Below are positions 1-6,744 of a stretch of 10,000 nucleotides of DNA, in pieces. Location: the NCBI GenBank assembly GCA_038326995.1, contig JBBQKP010000122.1, positions 1 to 10,000 on the forward strand, in the 5' to 3' direction. The notes under the pieces were generated by a model, which was not told the origin of the DNA, searched no databases, and worked only from the letters and a program-made list of their open reading frames with translations. The position numbers and the translations under genes are program-made. Every line of letters starts with the position of its first letter. Position 1 is the stretch's first letter. This DNA comes from JBBQKP01 sp038326995 (GTDB lineage Bacteria > Planctomycetota > Phycisphaerae > Tepidisphaerales > Tepidisphaeraceae).

Positions 1-3
1 AAA

Positions 4-213
4 ATGTCGCGACGCGATTTTTTACCACGGGCCGATGACAAGCTTTTGAGCTTCGCCGACAACTTCGCACACACGGCGGCGATCGATCCGGCGGCGGTGT
101 TGCTGACGCAGTCGGAAGTCGACGTGTACATCGAAGCGACACGCACGTTCGCGCAGACGCTGAGGTCGTCGACGCAGCCGTCGCCCCGTCGGCCCGTCAG
201 CATAATCCACTAG
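4..213 (+). CDS. Short hypothetical protein, probably truncated member of a larger family
   Basis: The frame encodes 69 residues beginning MSRRDFLPRADDKLLSFADNF. The pattern FLPRxDxxLLxFxxNF, then an Ala-rich helix with 'LT..EVD.Y', resembles from memory the N-terminus of a hypothetical family of roughly 200 residues common in planctomycetes. Its function is not established. Here the frame stops after 'TFAQTLRSSTQPSPRRPVSIIH', about where the first helical repeat of that family would end. I see no continuation in the other frames before the convergent argG stop, 51 bases downstream. It is therefore probably a 3'-truncated remnant, though a genuine small protein is possible. The start at base 4 is chosen because the family-like motif begins within a few residues of it. 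Only three bases lie upstream in the window, so a ribosome binding site cannot be judged and a more upstream start cannot be excluded. Confidence 0.5.
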   Translation: MSRRDFLPRADDKLLSFADNFAHTAAIDPAAVLLTQSEVDVYIEATRTFAQTLRSSTQPSPRRPVSIIH

Positions 214-264
214 CGCCACTTCCTGCCGGTCCGCTCTCTCGATCCTCGCCGTACCCCTTGCCGA

Positions 265-1482
265 CTACCCTCTTTTCGCCTGCTGCGCGACTTTCATCGG
301 CAGGCCGAAGAGGTCGATGAATCCTCGCGCCGCCGTCACGTCGTAGCCTTCCATGCTGAAGCTCGCGAGCTTGCTGTCGTACAGCGTGTGCTCGCTCGTC
401 GCGCCGATCGCCATCGCCCTGCCCTTGAACAGCCGGATTTTTGCAACGCCCGTCACCGTCAGATTCGTGTGGTCGATGAACGTCTGCAGTGATTCGCGAA
501 GCGGGTGAAACCATTGGCCGTTGTAGACCAGCTCGGCATATTTCAGCGCGACCTGCTGCTTGAAGTGAAGCGTGTCGCGTTCGATGCAGATTTGCTCAAG
601 CGCCTTGTGGGCTTCGTAAAGAATTGTGCCGCCGGGCGTTTCGTACACGCCGCGAGACTTCATGCCGACGAGGCGATTCTCGACCAGCAGCGCGATACCC
701 ACGCCGTGGACGCCGCCGATCTTGTTCAGCGCCGCGATCAAGTCGTGGCCTTCCATCGCCTTTCCATTGACCGAAACCGGATTGCCTTTCTCAAAGCCGA
801 TCTCCACGACCTCGCTCTGATCGGGCCCTTCCTCGGGCGGCCGGGTCATCGTCAGGCACGACTTCCAGTTCGGCTCGCTATCGGGGTGTTCGATCTCCGC
901 GCCCTCGTGCGAGATGTGCCAGAGATTGCGGTCTTGTGAGTAAATTTTCTTCTTCGATACCGGAATCGGAATGCCCTTCTTCTCCGCATAGTCGATCGCG
1001 CTCTCGCGGTCTCGGAGTTCAAAGCTCGTGTCCTTCCACGGCGCGATGATCTTGAGCGTCGGGTCGAGCGCCATGTACGTCAGCTCGAAGCGGACCTGAT
1101 CGTTGCCCTTGCCCGTCGCACCGTGGCCGACGGCGTCTGCGCCGGTCTGATGAGCGACTTCGACCTGCTTGGCGGCGATCAACGGCCGGGCGATCGAAGT
1201 GCCCAGAAGATAATCCTGTTCGTAAATCGCGTGTGCCCGCAACATCGGGAAGCAATATGACTCTGCGAATTCCTTGCGCAAATCCATCACGACCACTTCG
1301 TCCGCCCCGCTTGCGTAGGCCTTCTTCTCGATGCCCGACAGCTCATCGCCCTGACCCAGCTCGGCCGCGAACGCCACGAGCTTCACGCCCGGATAACGAT
1401 CCTTGAGCCAGGGCAAAATGACCGACGTATCCAGACCGCCGGAGTAGGCCAGGACGATTTTTTTGGGTGCTGCGGGTGTCAT
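265..1482 (-). CDS. argG: Argininosuccinate synthase
   Basis: Cytoplasmic enzyme that joins citrulline and aspartate using ATP to give argininosuccinate, the penultimate step of arginine biosynthesis. The 405-residue protein has the usual family length (about 400). The N-terminal ATP-pyrophosphatase P-loop AYSGGLDTS lies at residues 12-20. The substrate-binding signature GHGATGKGNDQVRFE follows about 100 residues later, then the family segments APWKD, SQDRNLWHISHEG and YNGQWFHPLRE. All expected blocks are present in order and uninterrupted. The ATG at 1482 fits the family N-terminus, a few residues before the first beta strand. No clear Shine-Dalgarno sequence precedes it (upstream minus-strand bases read ...gataagctctttcgc). 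The gene stands alone, divergent from the fucose-isomerase-like gene, with no other arginine gene visible beside it. The function is secure by family. Confidence 0.97.
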   Translation of the reverse strand: MTPAAPKKIVLAYSGGLDTSVILPWLKDRYPGVKLVAFAAELGQGDELSGIEKKAYASGADEVVVMDLRKEFAESYCFPMLRAHAIYEQDYLLGTSIARPLIAAKQVEVAHQTGADAVGHGATGKGNDQVRFELTYMALDPTLKIIAPWKDTSFELRDRESAIDYAEKKGIPIPVSKKKIYSQDRNLWHISHEGAEIEHPDSEPNWKSCLTMTRPPEEGPDQSEVVEIGFEKGNPVSVNGKAMEGHDLIAALNKIGGVHGVGIALLVENRLVGMKSRGVYETPGGTILYEAHKALEQICIERDTLHFKQQVALKYAELVYNGQWFHPLRESLQTFIDHTNLTVTGVAKIRLFKGRAMAIGATSEHTLYDSKLASFSMEGYDVTAARGFIDLFGLPMKVAQQAKRG

Positions 1483-1732
1483 GCGAAAGAGCTTATCGTC
1501 GGCAGTGTGATGTGGGTAGCTCAGAGTGATCTATTCAGAAACAGTGTCGTTTGATTCATACGACCTTTTTAGTGCGCAGCTTCTGGCCCGTCCGGCAGGA
1601 CACACGTCGAAGAAAGTACGAAGCAGTGGCTTGCCAGCCGGGCCAGATTGCAGAGCCGCGATCTGATGCGGATGGCACGGCGTTGCGTGGCACAGTTTCG
1701 TCCTCGAAGCAATTCGAATTTGGCTCGACATA

Positions 1733-1756
1733 CAAAGGAAGGAACATCTTCCTTTG
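1733..1756. repeat. Perfect 9-bp inverted repeat, 6-base loop
   Basis: CAAAGGAAG (1733-1741) and CTTCCTTTG (1748-1756) are exact reverse complements around the loop GAACAT. There is no T tract after it on either strand, so it does not look like a standard intrinsic terminator. It lies about 95 bases upstream of the fucose-isomerase-like start, where it could be an operator or an mRNA leader hairpin. The role is inferred only from position. Confidence 0.5.
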
Positions 1757-1837
1757 CCACCCAATTTGACGATGTCGTTTGGTCCGCTGGATTCACCGCC
1801 GACTTGATGTCATATTGCCTGCGTCATATCAACTTTT

Positions 1838-1844
1838 GGAGGAG
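1838..1844 (+). promoter_or_regulatory. Shine-Dalgarno site of the fucose-isomerase-like gene
   Basis: GGAGGAG lies six bases before the ATG at 1851. It decides the start over the in-frame alternative codon at 1779, which would add 24 residues unlike the rest of the protein. Confidence 0.85.
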
Positions 1845-1850
1845 CCCATC

Positions 1851-3551
1851 ATGTCAAAAACATCGTCCGCATCGCCTACAACATCGGCCGTCGCGTCTCT
1901 CAAGAAACCCAAAGCTTCCGCAAAGCCATCACGCAACATCGTTCAGCTCATCGTCAACGGCGACCTGCGGCTGGGGGCCAACCAAAAGTGCTGGCCCGCG
2001 CAATCAGAAATGGAAGCGCAGCTCAAGTCGGCGGTCGAATCGCTCGGCTACACGCTGATCCGCGTCCACGCCTACAAGCCCGACGAAAAGCACGGCTTCA
2101 TTCAGTCACAAAAGGAAGGCATGCGCGTGTTCCGCGAGAGTGTCGACCCGACTCGCCCGATCATCGTCGCAGAGGCCGTCTGGCAATACTCGCATCATAT
2201 TTTGCACGGCCTCATGAGCCATAAATCGCCGATCCTGACACTGGCGAACTGGTCAGGCACCTGGCCGGGACTCGTAGGAATGCTGAACCTCAACGGCTCG
2301 CTCACGAAGGCGGGCGTGAAGTATTCCAGCCTCTGGAGCGAGGACTTCACCTCCAAGGCGTTTCTCAAACAACTAAACAAATTCCTCACGGCCGGAAAGA
2401 TCAAGCACGACACCTCGCACGTCGTCTCTTTCGGCGACATCAAACTGCCCGGCAAGGACAAGAGCCTGGGCAAGGAACTCGCGCATCAACTTCAGTCGCA
2501 GAAGGCAATCATGGGCGTCTTCGATGAAGGGTGCATGGGCATGTACAACGCGATTATCCCCGACGAACTCCTGGCCCCGACGGGCGTGTTTAAGGAGCGA
2601 CTCTCGCAGTCCGCGCTCTACTACGAAACCACGCAGGTGAAGGACGTCGAAGCCAAGGCCGTCTATGAGTGGTACAAATCCAAGGGCTTGAAGTTTCAAT
2701 TGGGAACCGATGAAACGACGGATCTGACGGAGCAGCAGGTGTTGCTGCAGTGCAAGATGTATATCGCGGCGGTGCGAATCGCCGACGACTTCGGCTGCGC
2801 GACCATTGGCATTCAGTACCAGCAGGGCCTGAAAGATTTGTTGCCCGCCAGCGATCTTGTCGAAGGCACGCTCAACAACACCGACAGGCCGCCGGTGAAA
2901 AGTCGCGACGGAAAGCGGACGCTCTATTCGGGCGAACCATTGCCGCACTTCAACGAAGTCGATGAATGTGCGGGACTTGATGGATTGATGACGCTGCACG
3001 TTCACAAGGCCCTGAATCAGCCGGTGGAAAACACGCTGCACGATTTACGCTGGGGCGACGATGACAAGTCGGGCACGGTCGCGGAATACGTGTGGGTGTT
3101 CCTTATTTCAGGCAGCGCTCCGCCCGCACATTTCGAAGGCGGATGGAAAGGCGCATCGTCCATGCGCCAGCCCGCGATGTATTTCCGACTGGGCGGCGGG
3201 ACGCTTCGCGGAATCAGCAAGGCGGGCGAGATTATTTGGAGCCGAATTTATGTGGACGACGGCAAGCTGAAGATGGACCTGGGCCGCGCAGGCGTGGTGA
3301 AACTTCCGCAGGCCGAGACCGACAGGCGCTGGAGCGAGACGACTGTTCAATGGCCGATCATGCACGCGGTCACCTACGGCGTGTCGCGCGATCAGATGAT
3401 GGCGCAGCACAAGAGCAATCACATCCAGTGCGTCTACGCCAACAGCGCCGACGAGGCCGACCACGCGATGCTGGTCAAGGCGCAGATGGCGCGCAGTCTG
3501 GGGATGGAAGTTTTCCTGTGCGGCACGAAGAAGAACGGCAAGGCGTGGTAA
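1851..3551 (+). CDS. L-fucose isomerase-like protein
   Basis: The 566-residue protein resembles the L-fucose/L-arabinose isomerase superfamily, whose members interconvert aldoses and ketoses using a divalent metal. Residues 1-28 are a low-complexity Ser/Ala/Lys/Pro extension. The N-terminal domain starts at NIVQLIVNGDLRLGANQKCWP (29-49). A central segment, MGVFDEGCMGMYNAI, begins at residue 221 and contains acidic residues (D225, E226) that could serve the active site. The C-terminal part holds a conserved-looking block around MYFRLGGGTLRGISKAGEI and ends with WPIMHAV...KSNHIQCVYA. H524 there sits where the family has a metal- or substrate-binding His near the C-terminus; that residue match is my inference. 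The length is close to E. coli FucI (about 590). No sugar kinase, aldolase or transporter lies next to it, so the substrate cannot be read from context and a true fucose isomerase activity is not proven. Confidence 0.75.
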   Translation: MSKTSSASPTTSAVASLKKPKASAKPSRNIVQLIVNGDLRLGANQKCWPAQSEMEAQLKSAVESLGYTLIRVHAYKPDEKHGFIQSQKEGMRVFRESVDPTRPIIVAEAVWQYSHHILHGLMSHKSPILTLANWSGTWPGLVGMLNLNGSLTKAGVKYSSLWSEDFTSKAFLKQLNKFLTAGKIKHDTSHVVSFGDIKLPGKDKSLGKELAHQLQSQKAIMGVFDEGCMGMYNAIIPDELLAPTGVFKERLSQSALYYETTQVKDVEAKAVYEWYKSKGLKFQLGTDETTDLTEQQVLLQCKMYIAAVRIADDFGCATIGIQYQQGLKDLLPASDLVEGTLNNTDRPPVKSRDGKRTLYSGEPLPHFNEVDECAGLDGLMTLHVHKALNQPVENTLHDLRWGDDDKSGTVAEYVWVFLISGSAPPAHFEGGWKGASSMRQPAMYFRLGGGTLRGISKAGEIIWSRIYVDDGKLKMDLGRAGVVKLPQAETDRRWSETTVQWPIMHAVTYGVSRDQMMAQHKSNHIQCVYANSADEADHAMLVKAQMARSLGMEVFLCGTKKNGKAW

Positions 3552-3561
3552 ATTCCCTGAC

Positions 3562-3574
3562 CCGTGCGACGGGA
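3562..3574 (+). terminator. Possible weak intrinsic terminator
   Basis: CCCGT (3562-3566) and ACGGG (3570-3574) can pair around the loop GCG, followed by AAAAATTTTA, just after the stop at 3551. The five-bp stem is short and the T run has only four bases and is delayed, so termination is uncertain. Confidence 0.3.
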
Positions 3575-3622
3575 AAAATTTTACGCCAGAAAACGCCGCC
3601 CCTCTATTGCATTTATGGCAAA

Positions 3623-3637
3623 ACTCCAAATTGGAGT
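3623..3637. repeat. Near-palindrome, possible operator
   Basis: ACTCCAA (3623-3629) and TTGGAGT (3631-3637) are exact reverse complements around a single central A. The shape suits a dimeric DNA-binding protein more than an RNA hairpin, which could not close a one-base loop. It lies about 135 bases upstream of the protease start. No regulator is encoded nearby. Confidence 0.3.
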
Positions 3638-3760
3638 GATGCGTCATATTGACCAGATTAATTATTTTGGGCTGAAACCAAACAGGTCCTGTGGCGATTC
3701 TTATGGTGTACTCTGCGTCGTGGATCGAAATTGATCCGGGCGTTTCCAAAGACCTTTCAC

Positions 3761-3764
3761 GGAG
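3761..3764 (+). promoter_or_regulatory. Shine-Dalgarno site of the subtilase gene
   Basis: GGAG lies seven bases before the ATG at 3772. It favours this start over the in-frame GTG at 3691, which lacks a comparable site. Confidence 0.65.
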
Positions 3765-3771
3765 ACTGACC

Positions 3772-5241
3772 ATGAAGTTTATCAACAGCACACAGTTGAG
3801 GTCGTCGTCAAAATTATCATCAAAATCGTCGTCGAGATCATCAGCGAGATCATCGTCGAGCCAGAATTCCCCCGGCTGTGTTCCCGCGGGTAGCGCGTGT
3901 TCGGGTCGCTCAATGACGGGCGGCTTTATGATGGATAATCTTGAACCACGAAAGCTGCTGTCGGGTCTGACCAACGACACGCTTTCGTCCTCGCAATTCG
4001 CCTTGGAGCAGTCGGGTGTGTCTGAGGCGTGGAGAACGACAACGGGCAGTGCGGCGGTGATTACCGCCAACCTTGATAGCGGCGCTGATTACACTCACGA
4101 GGACCTTTACCTTAATGTCTGGATTAACCAGGCCGAGATTCCGTCCGCCGTAAGATCAAGGGCAAGAGACACGGATCGGGACGGCGTTCTCACCTTCTGG
4201 GACTTCAACCATAGAGCGAACAGAGGCGTCGTGGCTGATAATAACAGGAACGGCTACATTGATGCGGGCGATGTTTTGCGATCGACCACATCGGGCGGGT
4301 GGGAAGACGGCAGGAACGGTAGAAGCAACAGCTTGGATACTTTTGTTGATGACATCATCGGCTGGGATTTTGCCGAGAACGACAACAATCCGTTCGACGA
4401 TGGAAGTGCAAACGGCGGCCACGGCACGCAAACCGCGGGCGTTATTGCGGCGATAGGCAATAACAGCACGGGCATCAGCGGCGTCGTTCAAAAAGGCTCG
4501 CTGCTGATCGCGCGAATCTTCAACGATCTTGGCAATGCCGTCAGTGATGCCACGCTCGCACTGGCGATCCGATACACCGCAGACAGCGGCGCGAAAGTCA
4601 GCAATAACAGCTACGGCGGGAGCTTTGGTTTCAACGGCGACGTCATATACAGGGCCATCGAATATGCCGGATCAAAGGGTCAATTATTCGTCGTCGCCGC
4701 GGGTAATGACGGTCGAAATATCGACTCCCGTCGCGCCAACGTCTTCCCCGCGGAATACGCCCTTGCGAACATCCTGGTCGTCTCGGCCACCACCTCCTCA
4801 GGCTCGCTCGCGAGTTTTAGCAATTTCGGCGCATTGCAGACCGATCTCGCCGCGCCCGGGGCAAATATCGTCACTACCTCTCCTGGCAATACCTATGAAG
4901 CAGTCAGCGGAACGTCGTTCGCGACCCCATTGGTCGCCGGATCGGCCGCCCTGCTGCTTTCGGCTAACAATCAACTCACTACCGCTCAACTCAAGCAGCG
5001 CCTCATCAACGGCGCCGACGAGTCACAGGCGCTTGACAACAGATCAGTCTCCGATGGAAAACTTAACCTGGGCAATGCCGTCACGAACAGATCGGGATTC
5101 GATTTCATCGCACCTGTGGCCCAAACCCCTTCGACCAACCCTTCCACCACGATTACAATTCGAGGCAACGTCGTCTGGTTTGCGCCGATCTTCTGGTTTG
5201 GCGGACATGGTAATTCAGACGTTTTTGTGTGGTTCGTGTAA
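3772..5241 (+). CDS. LEPR-tagged subtilisin-family (S8) serine protease with EF-hand-type loops
   Basis: The 489-residue protein is a predicted exported serine endopeptidase. Residues 10-30 are almost entirely Ser, Arg and Lys. The planctomycete tag NLEPRKLLSG follows at 56-65. No classical hydrophobic signal peptide is visible. The subtilase catalytic triad is complete: Asp102 in NLDSGADYTHEDL, His217 in NGGHGTQTAG and Ser382 in SGTSFATPLVAG. The oxyanion-hole Asn312 lies in VVAAGNDG. Between Asp and His are two canonical 12-residue calcium loops (133-144 and 156-167), then the family motif IIGWDFAENDNNPFDDG. The catalytic domain ends near residue 450. The remaining tail has a Thr/Pro-rich linker and a very aromatic end (VVWFAPIFWFGG...VFVWFV). 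There is no large C-terminal adhesion or anchoring domain, so it is compact. The protease assignment is strong; the substrate and location are inferred. Confidence 0.93.
   Translation: MKFINSTQLRSSSKLSSKSSSRSSARSSSSQNSPGCVPAGSACSGRSMTGGFMMDNLEPRKLLSGLTNDTLSSSQFALEQSGVSEAWRTTTGSAAVITANLDSGADYTHEDLYLNVWINQAEIPSAVRSRARDTDRDGVLTFWDFNHRANRGVVADNNRNGYIDAGDVLRSTTSGGWEDGRNGRSNSLDTFVDDIIGWDFAENDNNPFDDGSANGGHGTQTAGVIAAIGNNSTGISGVVQKGSLLIARIFNDLGNAVSDATLALAIRYTADSGAKVSNNSYGGSFGFNGDVIYRAIEYAGSKGQLFVVAAGNDGRNIDSRRANVFPAEYALANILVVSATTSSGSLASFSNFGALQTDLAAPGANIVTTSPGNTYEAVSGTSFATPLVAGSAALLLSANNQLTTAQLKQRLINGADESQALDNRSVSDGKLNLGNAVTNRSGFDFIAPVAQTPSTNPSTTITIRGNVVWFAPIFWFGGHGNSDVFVWFV
3937..3966 (+). other. LEPR-XLL type N-terminal tag (protease)
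   Basis: Residues 56-65 read NLEPRKLLSG, matching the LEPRxLLS consensus of the N-terminal tag on many predicted exported planctomycete proteins. Its biochemical role is unknown; export or envelope sorting is the usual guess. The second example in this window is at 8000-8032. Confidence 0.85.
4168..4272 (+). other. Tandem EF-hand-type calcium loops inserted in the protease domain
   Basis: Residues 133-144 (DTDRDGVLTFWD) have Asp at loop positions 1, 3, 5 and 12 and Gly at 6. Residues 156-167 (DNNRNGYIDAGD) have Asp/Asn at 1, 3, 5, 9 and 12 and Gly at 6. The loops are 11 residues apart, between the catalytic Asp and His. Calcium binding is inferred from the loop pattern. Confidence 0.75.
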
Positions 5242-5308
5242 CAAAAAAAACCCCCACGCCCCCGCCCTACCCTTGCGAATGTTTAAGCCCTAGTATTGCT
5301 GACCCACT

Positions 5309-6715
5309 ATGGCAGCATACTTTCAATTTGATCTCGTCGTCGTCGGCGGCGGTCCCGCGGGATACGCCGCCGCCATTCGCGCAGGACAACTCGGTAAACG
5401 CGTGCTCTGCGTCGAGAAGGAAAATCTGGGCGGAACCTGCCTGAACTGGGGCTGCATCCCCACCAAGGCCCTGCTGGATAACGCCGATCTCGTGCGAAAA
5501 CTTCAAAACGACGCCGCCACGTTCGGCCTGTCGTTCGACAATCTGAAGATCGATTTCACACAGATGGTCAAACGCTCTCGCGACATCGCGGGCAAACTTT
5601 CCAAGGGAATCGCCCACCTGCTCAGCAAGCATAAGGTCAAGCACGAAGCGGGCATCGGCCATATCCCCAAGGCCAATACCGTTCGCATCACCAAGGCCGA
5701 CGGCACGAATACCGAAGTGACGGCCGAGCATATTCTGATCGCAACCGGTGCCCGATCAAGAACGCTTCCGGGCATTGAATTTGATGGCACGAAGATCATC
5801 AGCTCGCGCGAGGCCATGACCCTCAAGGCCATTCCAAAATCGCTCGCCATCATCGGCGCGGGCGCGATCGGCTGCGAGTTCGCCGACGTCTACAGCGCAT
5901 TGGGCACGAAGGTGACGATCATCGAACTGCTCGATCATATTTTGCCCATCGAAGACGAAGACTGCTCGATCCTGCTCGAGCGCGTTTTCAAAAAGCACGG
6001 CATCGACGTTCTGACCAAACACAAAACCGACAAGGTCGAAAAAACGGCGGCGGGCGTCACGCTCTCCGTCAGCGCGGCCGACGGTTCGTTGACGAAAACC
6101 GTCGAGGCAGAGCTCGTGCTGATGGCCGTCGGCGTGACGGGCAATGTCGAAGGACTATTCGGCAAGGACGTGCCGGTGGTGATCGAGCGCGGGCACATCC
6201 AAACGACACAATACAAGACGGCCGTGCCGGGCATCTGGGCGGCGGGCGACGTCATCGGCCCGCCGTGGCTCGCGCACGTCGCGCACCACGAAGCCATCAA
6301 CTGCGTTGAAAAAATGTTCGGCTTCGCCGACCACAAGATCGACTACTCGCGAATTCCGGGCTGCACCTACACGCACCCGCAGGTCGCCAGCATTGGTCTG
6401 ACGGAAAAGAAAGCGCGCGAAAAATATAAGACGGAACTGAAGATCGGCAAGTTCCCCTTCAGCGCCAGCGGCAGGGCAATGGCGTCGGGCGAGACGGACG
6501 GCTTTGTGAAGTTGATCTTCACCACGCAGGGCGAACTCGTCGGTGCACACATGATCGGCGCGCACGTCACGGAGATGCTGGCCGAGCTGGGACTGGCACA
6601 AAAGCTCGAAGCGACCGAGAACGAGATCATCGATTTGATGCACCCGCACCCGACGCTCAGCGAGGCGATCATGGAGGCCGCGGGCGTCGCCGACGGCCGG
6701 GCAATTCATCTGTAA
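5309..6715 (+). CDS. lpdA: Dihydrolipoamide dehydrogenase (E3)
   Basis: FAD-dependent homodimeric enzyme that reoxidises dihydrolipoyl groups with NAD+ in the 2-oxoacid dehydrogenase complexes and the glycine cleavage system. The 468-residue protein has the family's usual length. The FAD-binding motif VVGGGPAGYAAA spans about residues 11-22. The redox-active disulfide is Cys44/Cys49 in GGTCLNWGCIPTKAL. The NAD-binding GAGAIG motif is at 183-188, and the second FAD motif, with Asp314, lies in WAAGDVIG. The C-terminal catalytic base pair is His447 and Glu452 in HPHPTLSE. All catalytic elements are intact. The ATG at 5309 fits the family N-terminus, but no Shine-Dalgarno sequence is visible in the 67 bases after the protease stop. 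No E1 or E2 gene is adjacent, so the enzyme may be shared among several complexes. The gene converges on the pabB-like gene, with 29 bases between them. Confidence 0.96.
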   Translation: MAAYFQFDLVVVGGGPAGYAAAIRAGQLGKRVLCVEKENLGGTCLNWGCIPTKALLDNADLVRKLQNDAATFGLSFDNLKIDFTQMVKRSRDIAGKLSKGIAHLLSKHKVKHEAGIGHIPKANTVRITKADGTNTEVTAEHILIATGARSRTLPGIEFDGTKIISSREAMTLKAIPKSLAIIGAGAIGCEFADVYSALGTKVTIIELLDHILPIEDEDCSILLERVFKKHGIDVLTKHKTDKVEKTAAGVTLSVSAADGSLTKTVEAELVLMAVGVTGNVEGLFGKDVPVVIERGHIQTTQYKTAVPGIWAAGDVIGPPWLAHVAHHEAINCVEKMFGFADHKIDYSRIPGCTYTHPQVASIGLTEKKAREKYKTELKIGKFPFSASGRAMASGETDGFVKLIFTTQGELVGAHMIGAHVTEMLAELGLAQKLEATENEIIDLMHPHPTLSEAIMEAAGVADGRAIHL

Positions 6716-6744
6716 AACGGCCGGCTCTTGTAAAAGATTTATCG

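Larger units (their letters stand above)
1483..1850. other. Divergent intergenic region with inverted repeats
   Basis: This 368-base region lies between the starts of argG (-) and the fucose-isomerase-like gene (+), so it must hold the control elements of both. Small open frames on both strands show no recognisable protein features. Two structured elements are visible. A 9-bp inverted repeat pairs TCTGGCCCG (1582-1590) with CGGGCCAGA (1639-1647) across 48 bases. A tight perfect hairpin lies at 1733-1756. I could not assign convincing -35/-10 pairs for either gene. Confidence 0.6.
3552..3771. other. Intergenic region before the protease gene
   Basis: This 220-base gap holds a weak terminator-like hairpin directly after the upstream stop and an odd-centred palindrome at 3623-3637. 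The second half (3640-3760) is AT-richer and probably contains the protease promoter. TTGACC at 3649-3654 resembles a -35 box but lacks a good -10 at the usual spacing. Confidence 0.5.

Noticed and set aside
1511..1590. tRNA-like D-arm string (gtgggtagctcagagtgatc)
   Set aside because: No matching acceptor stem, anticodon arm or T-arm (ggttcgaatcc-like) follows within the expected 75-90 bases.
1551..1796. Open frames of 60-75 codons on both strands between argG and the next gene
   Set aside because: They overlap each other in several frames, lack ribosome sites and recognisable motifs, and fit chance open frames.
1804..1832. Promoter-like TTGATG - 17 bases - TATCAA before the fucose-isomerase-like gene
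   Set aside because: Transcription would start at about 1839, inside the clear Shine-Dalgarno site, so it is unlikely to drive this gene.
1809..3650. GTCATAT repeated at 1809 and 1823, and GCGTCATAT shared at 1821 and 3641
   Set aside because: The words are short and only three copies occur, with no consistent spacing to a start codon; chance is sufficient.
2373..4070. Long minus-strand open frames opposite the isomerase-like gene and protease
   Set aside because: They are antisense shadows of strongly supported genes and show no family features.
6692..6725. CGGCCGG repeated around the lpdA stop as a possible bidirectional terminator
   Set aside because: The six-bp self-complementary cores could pair, but no T tract follows on either strand and the left copy is coding.
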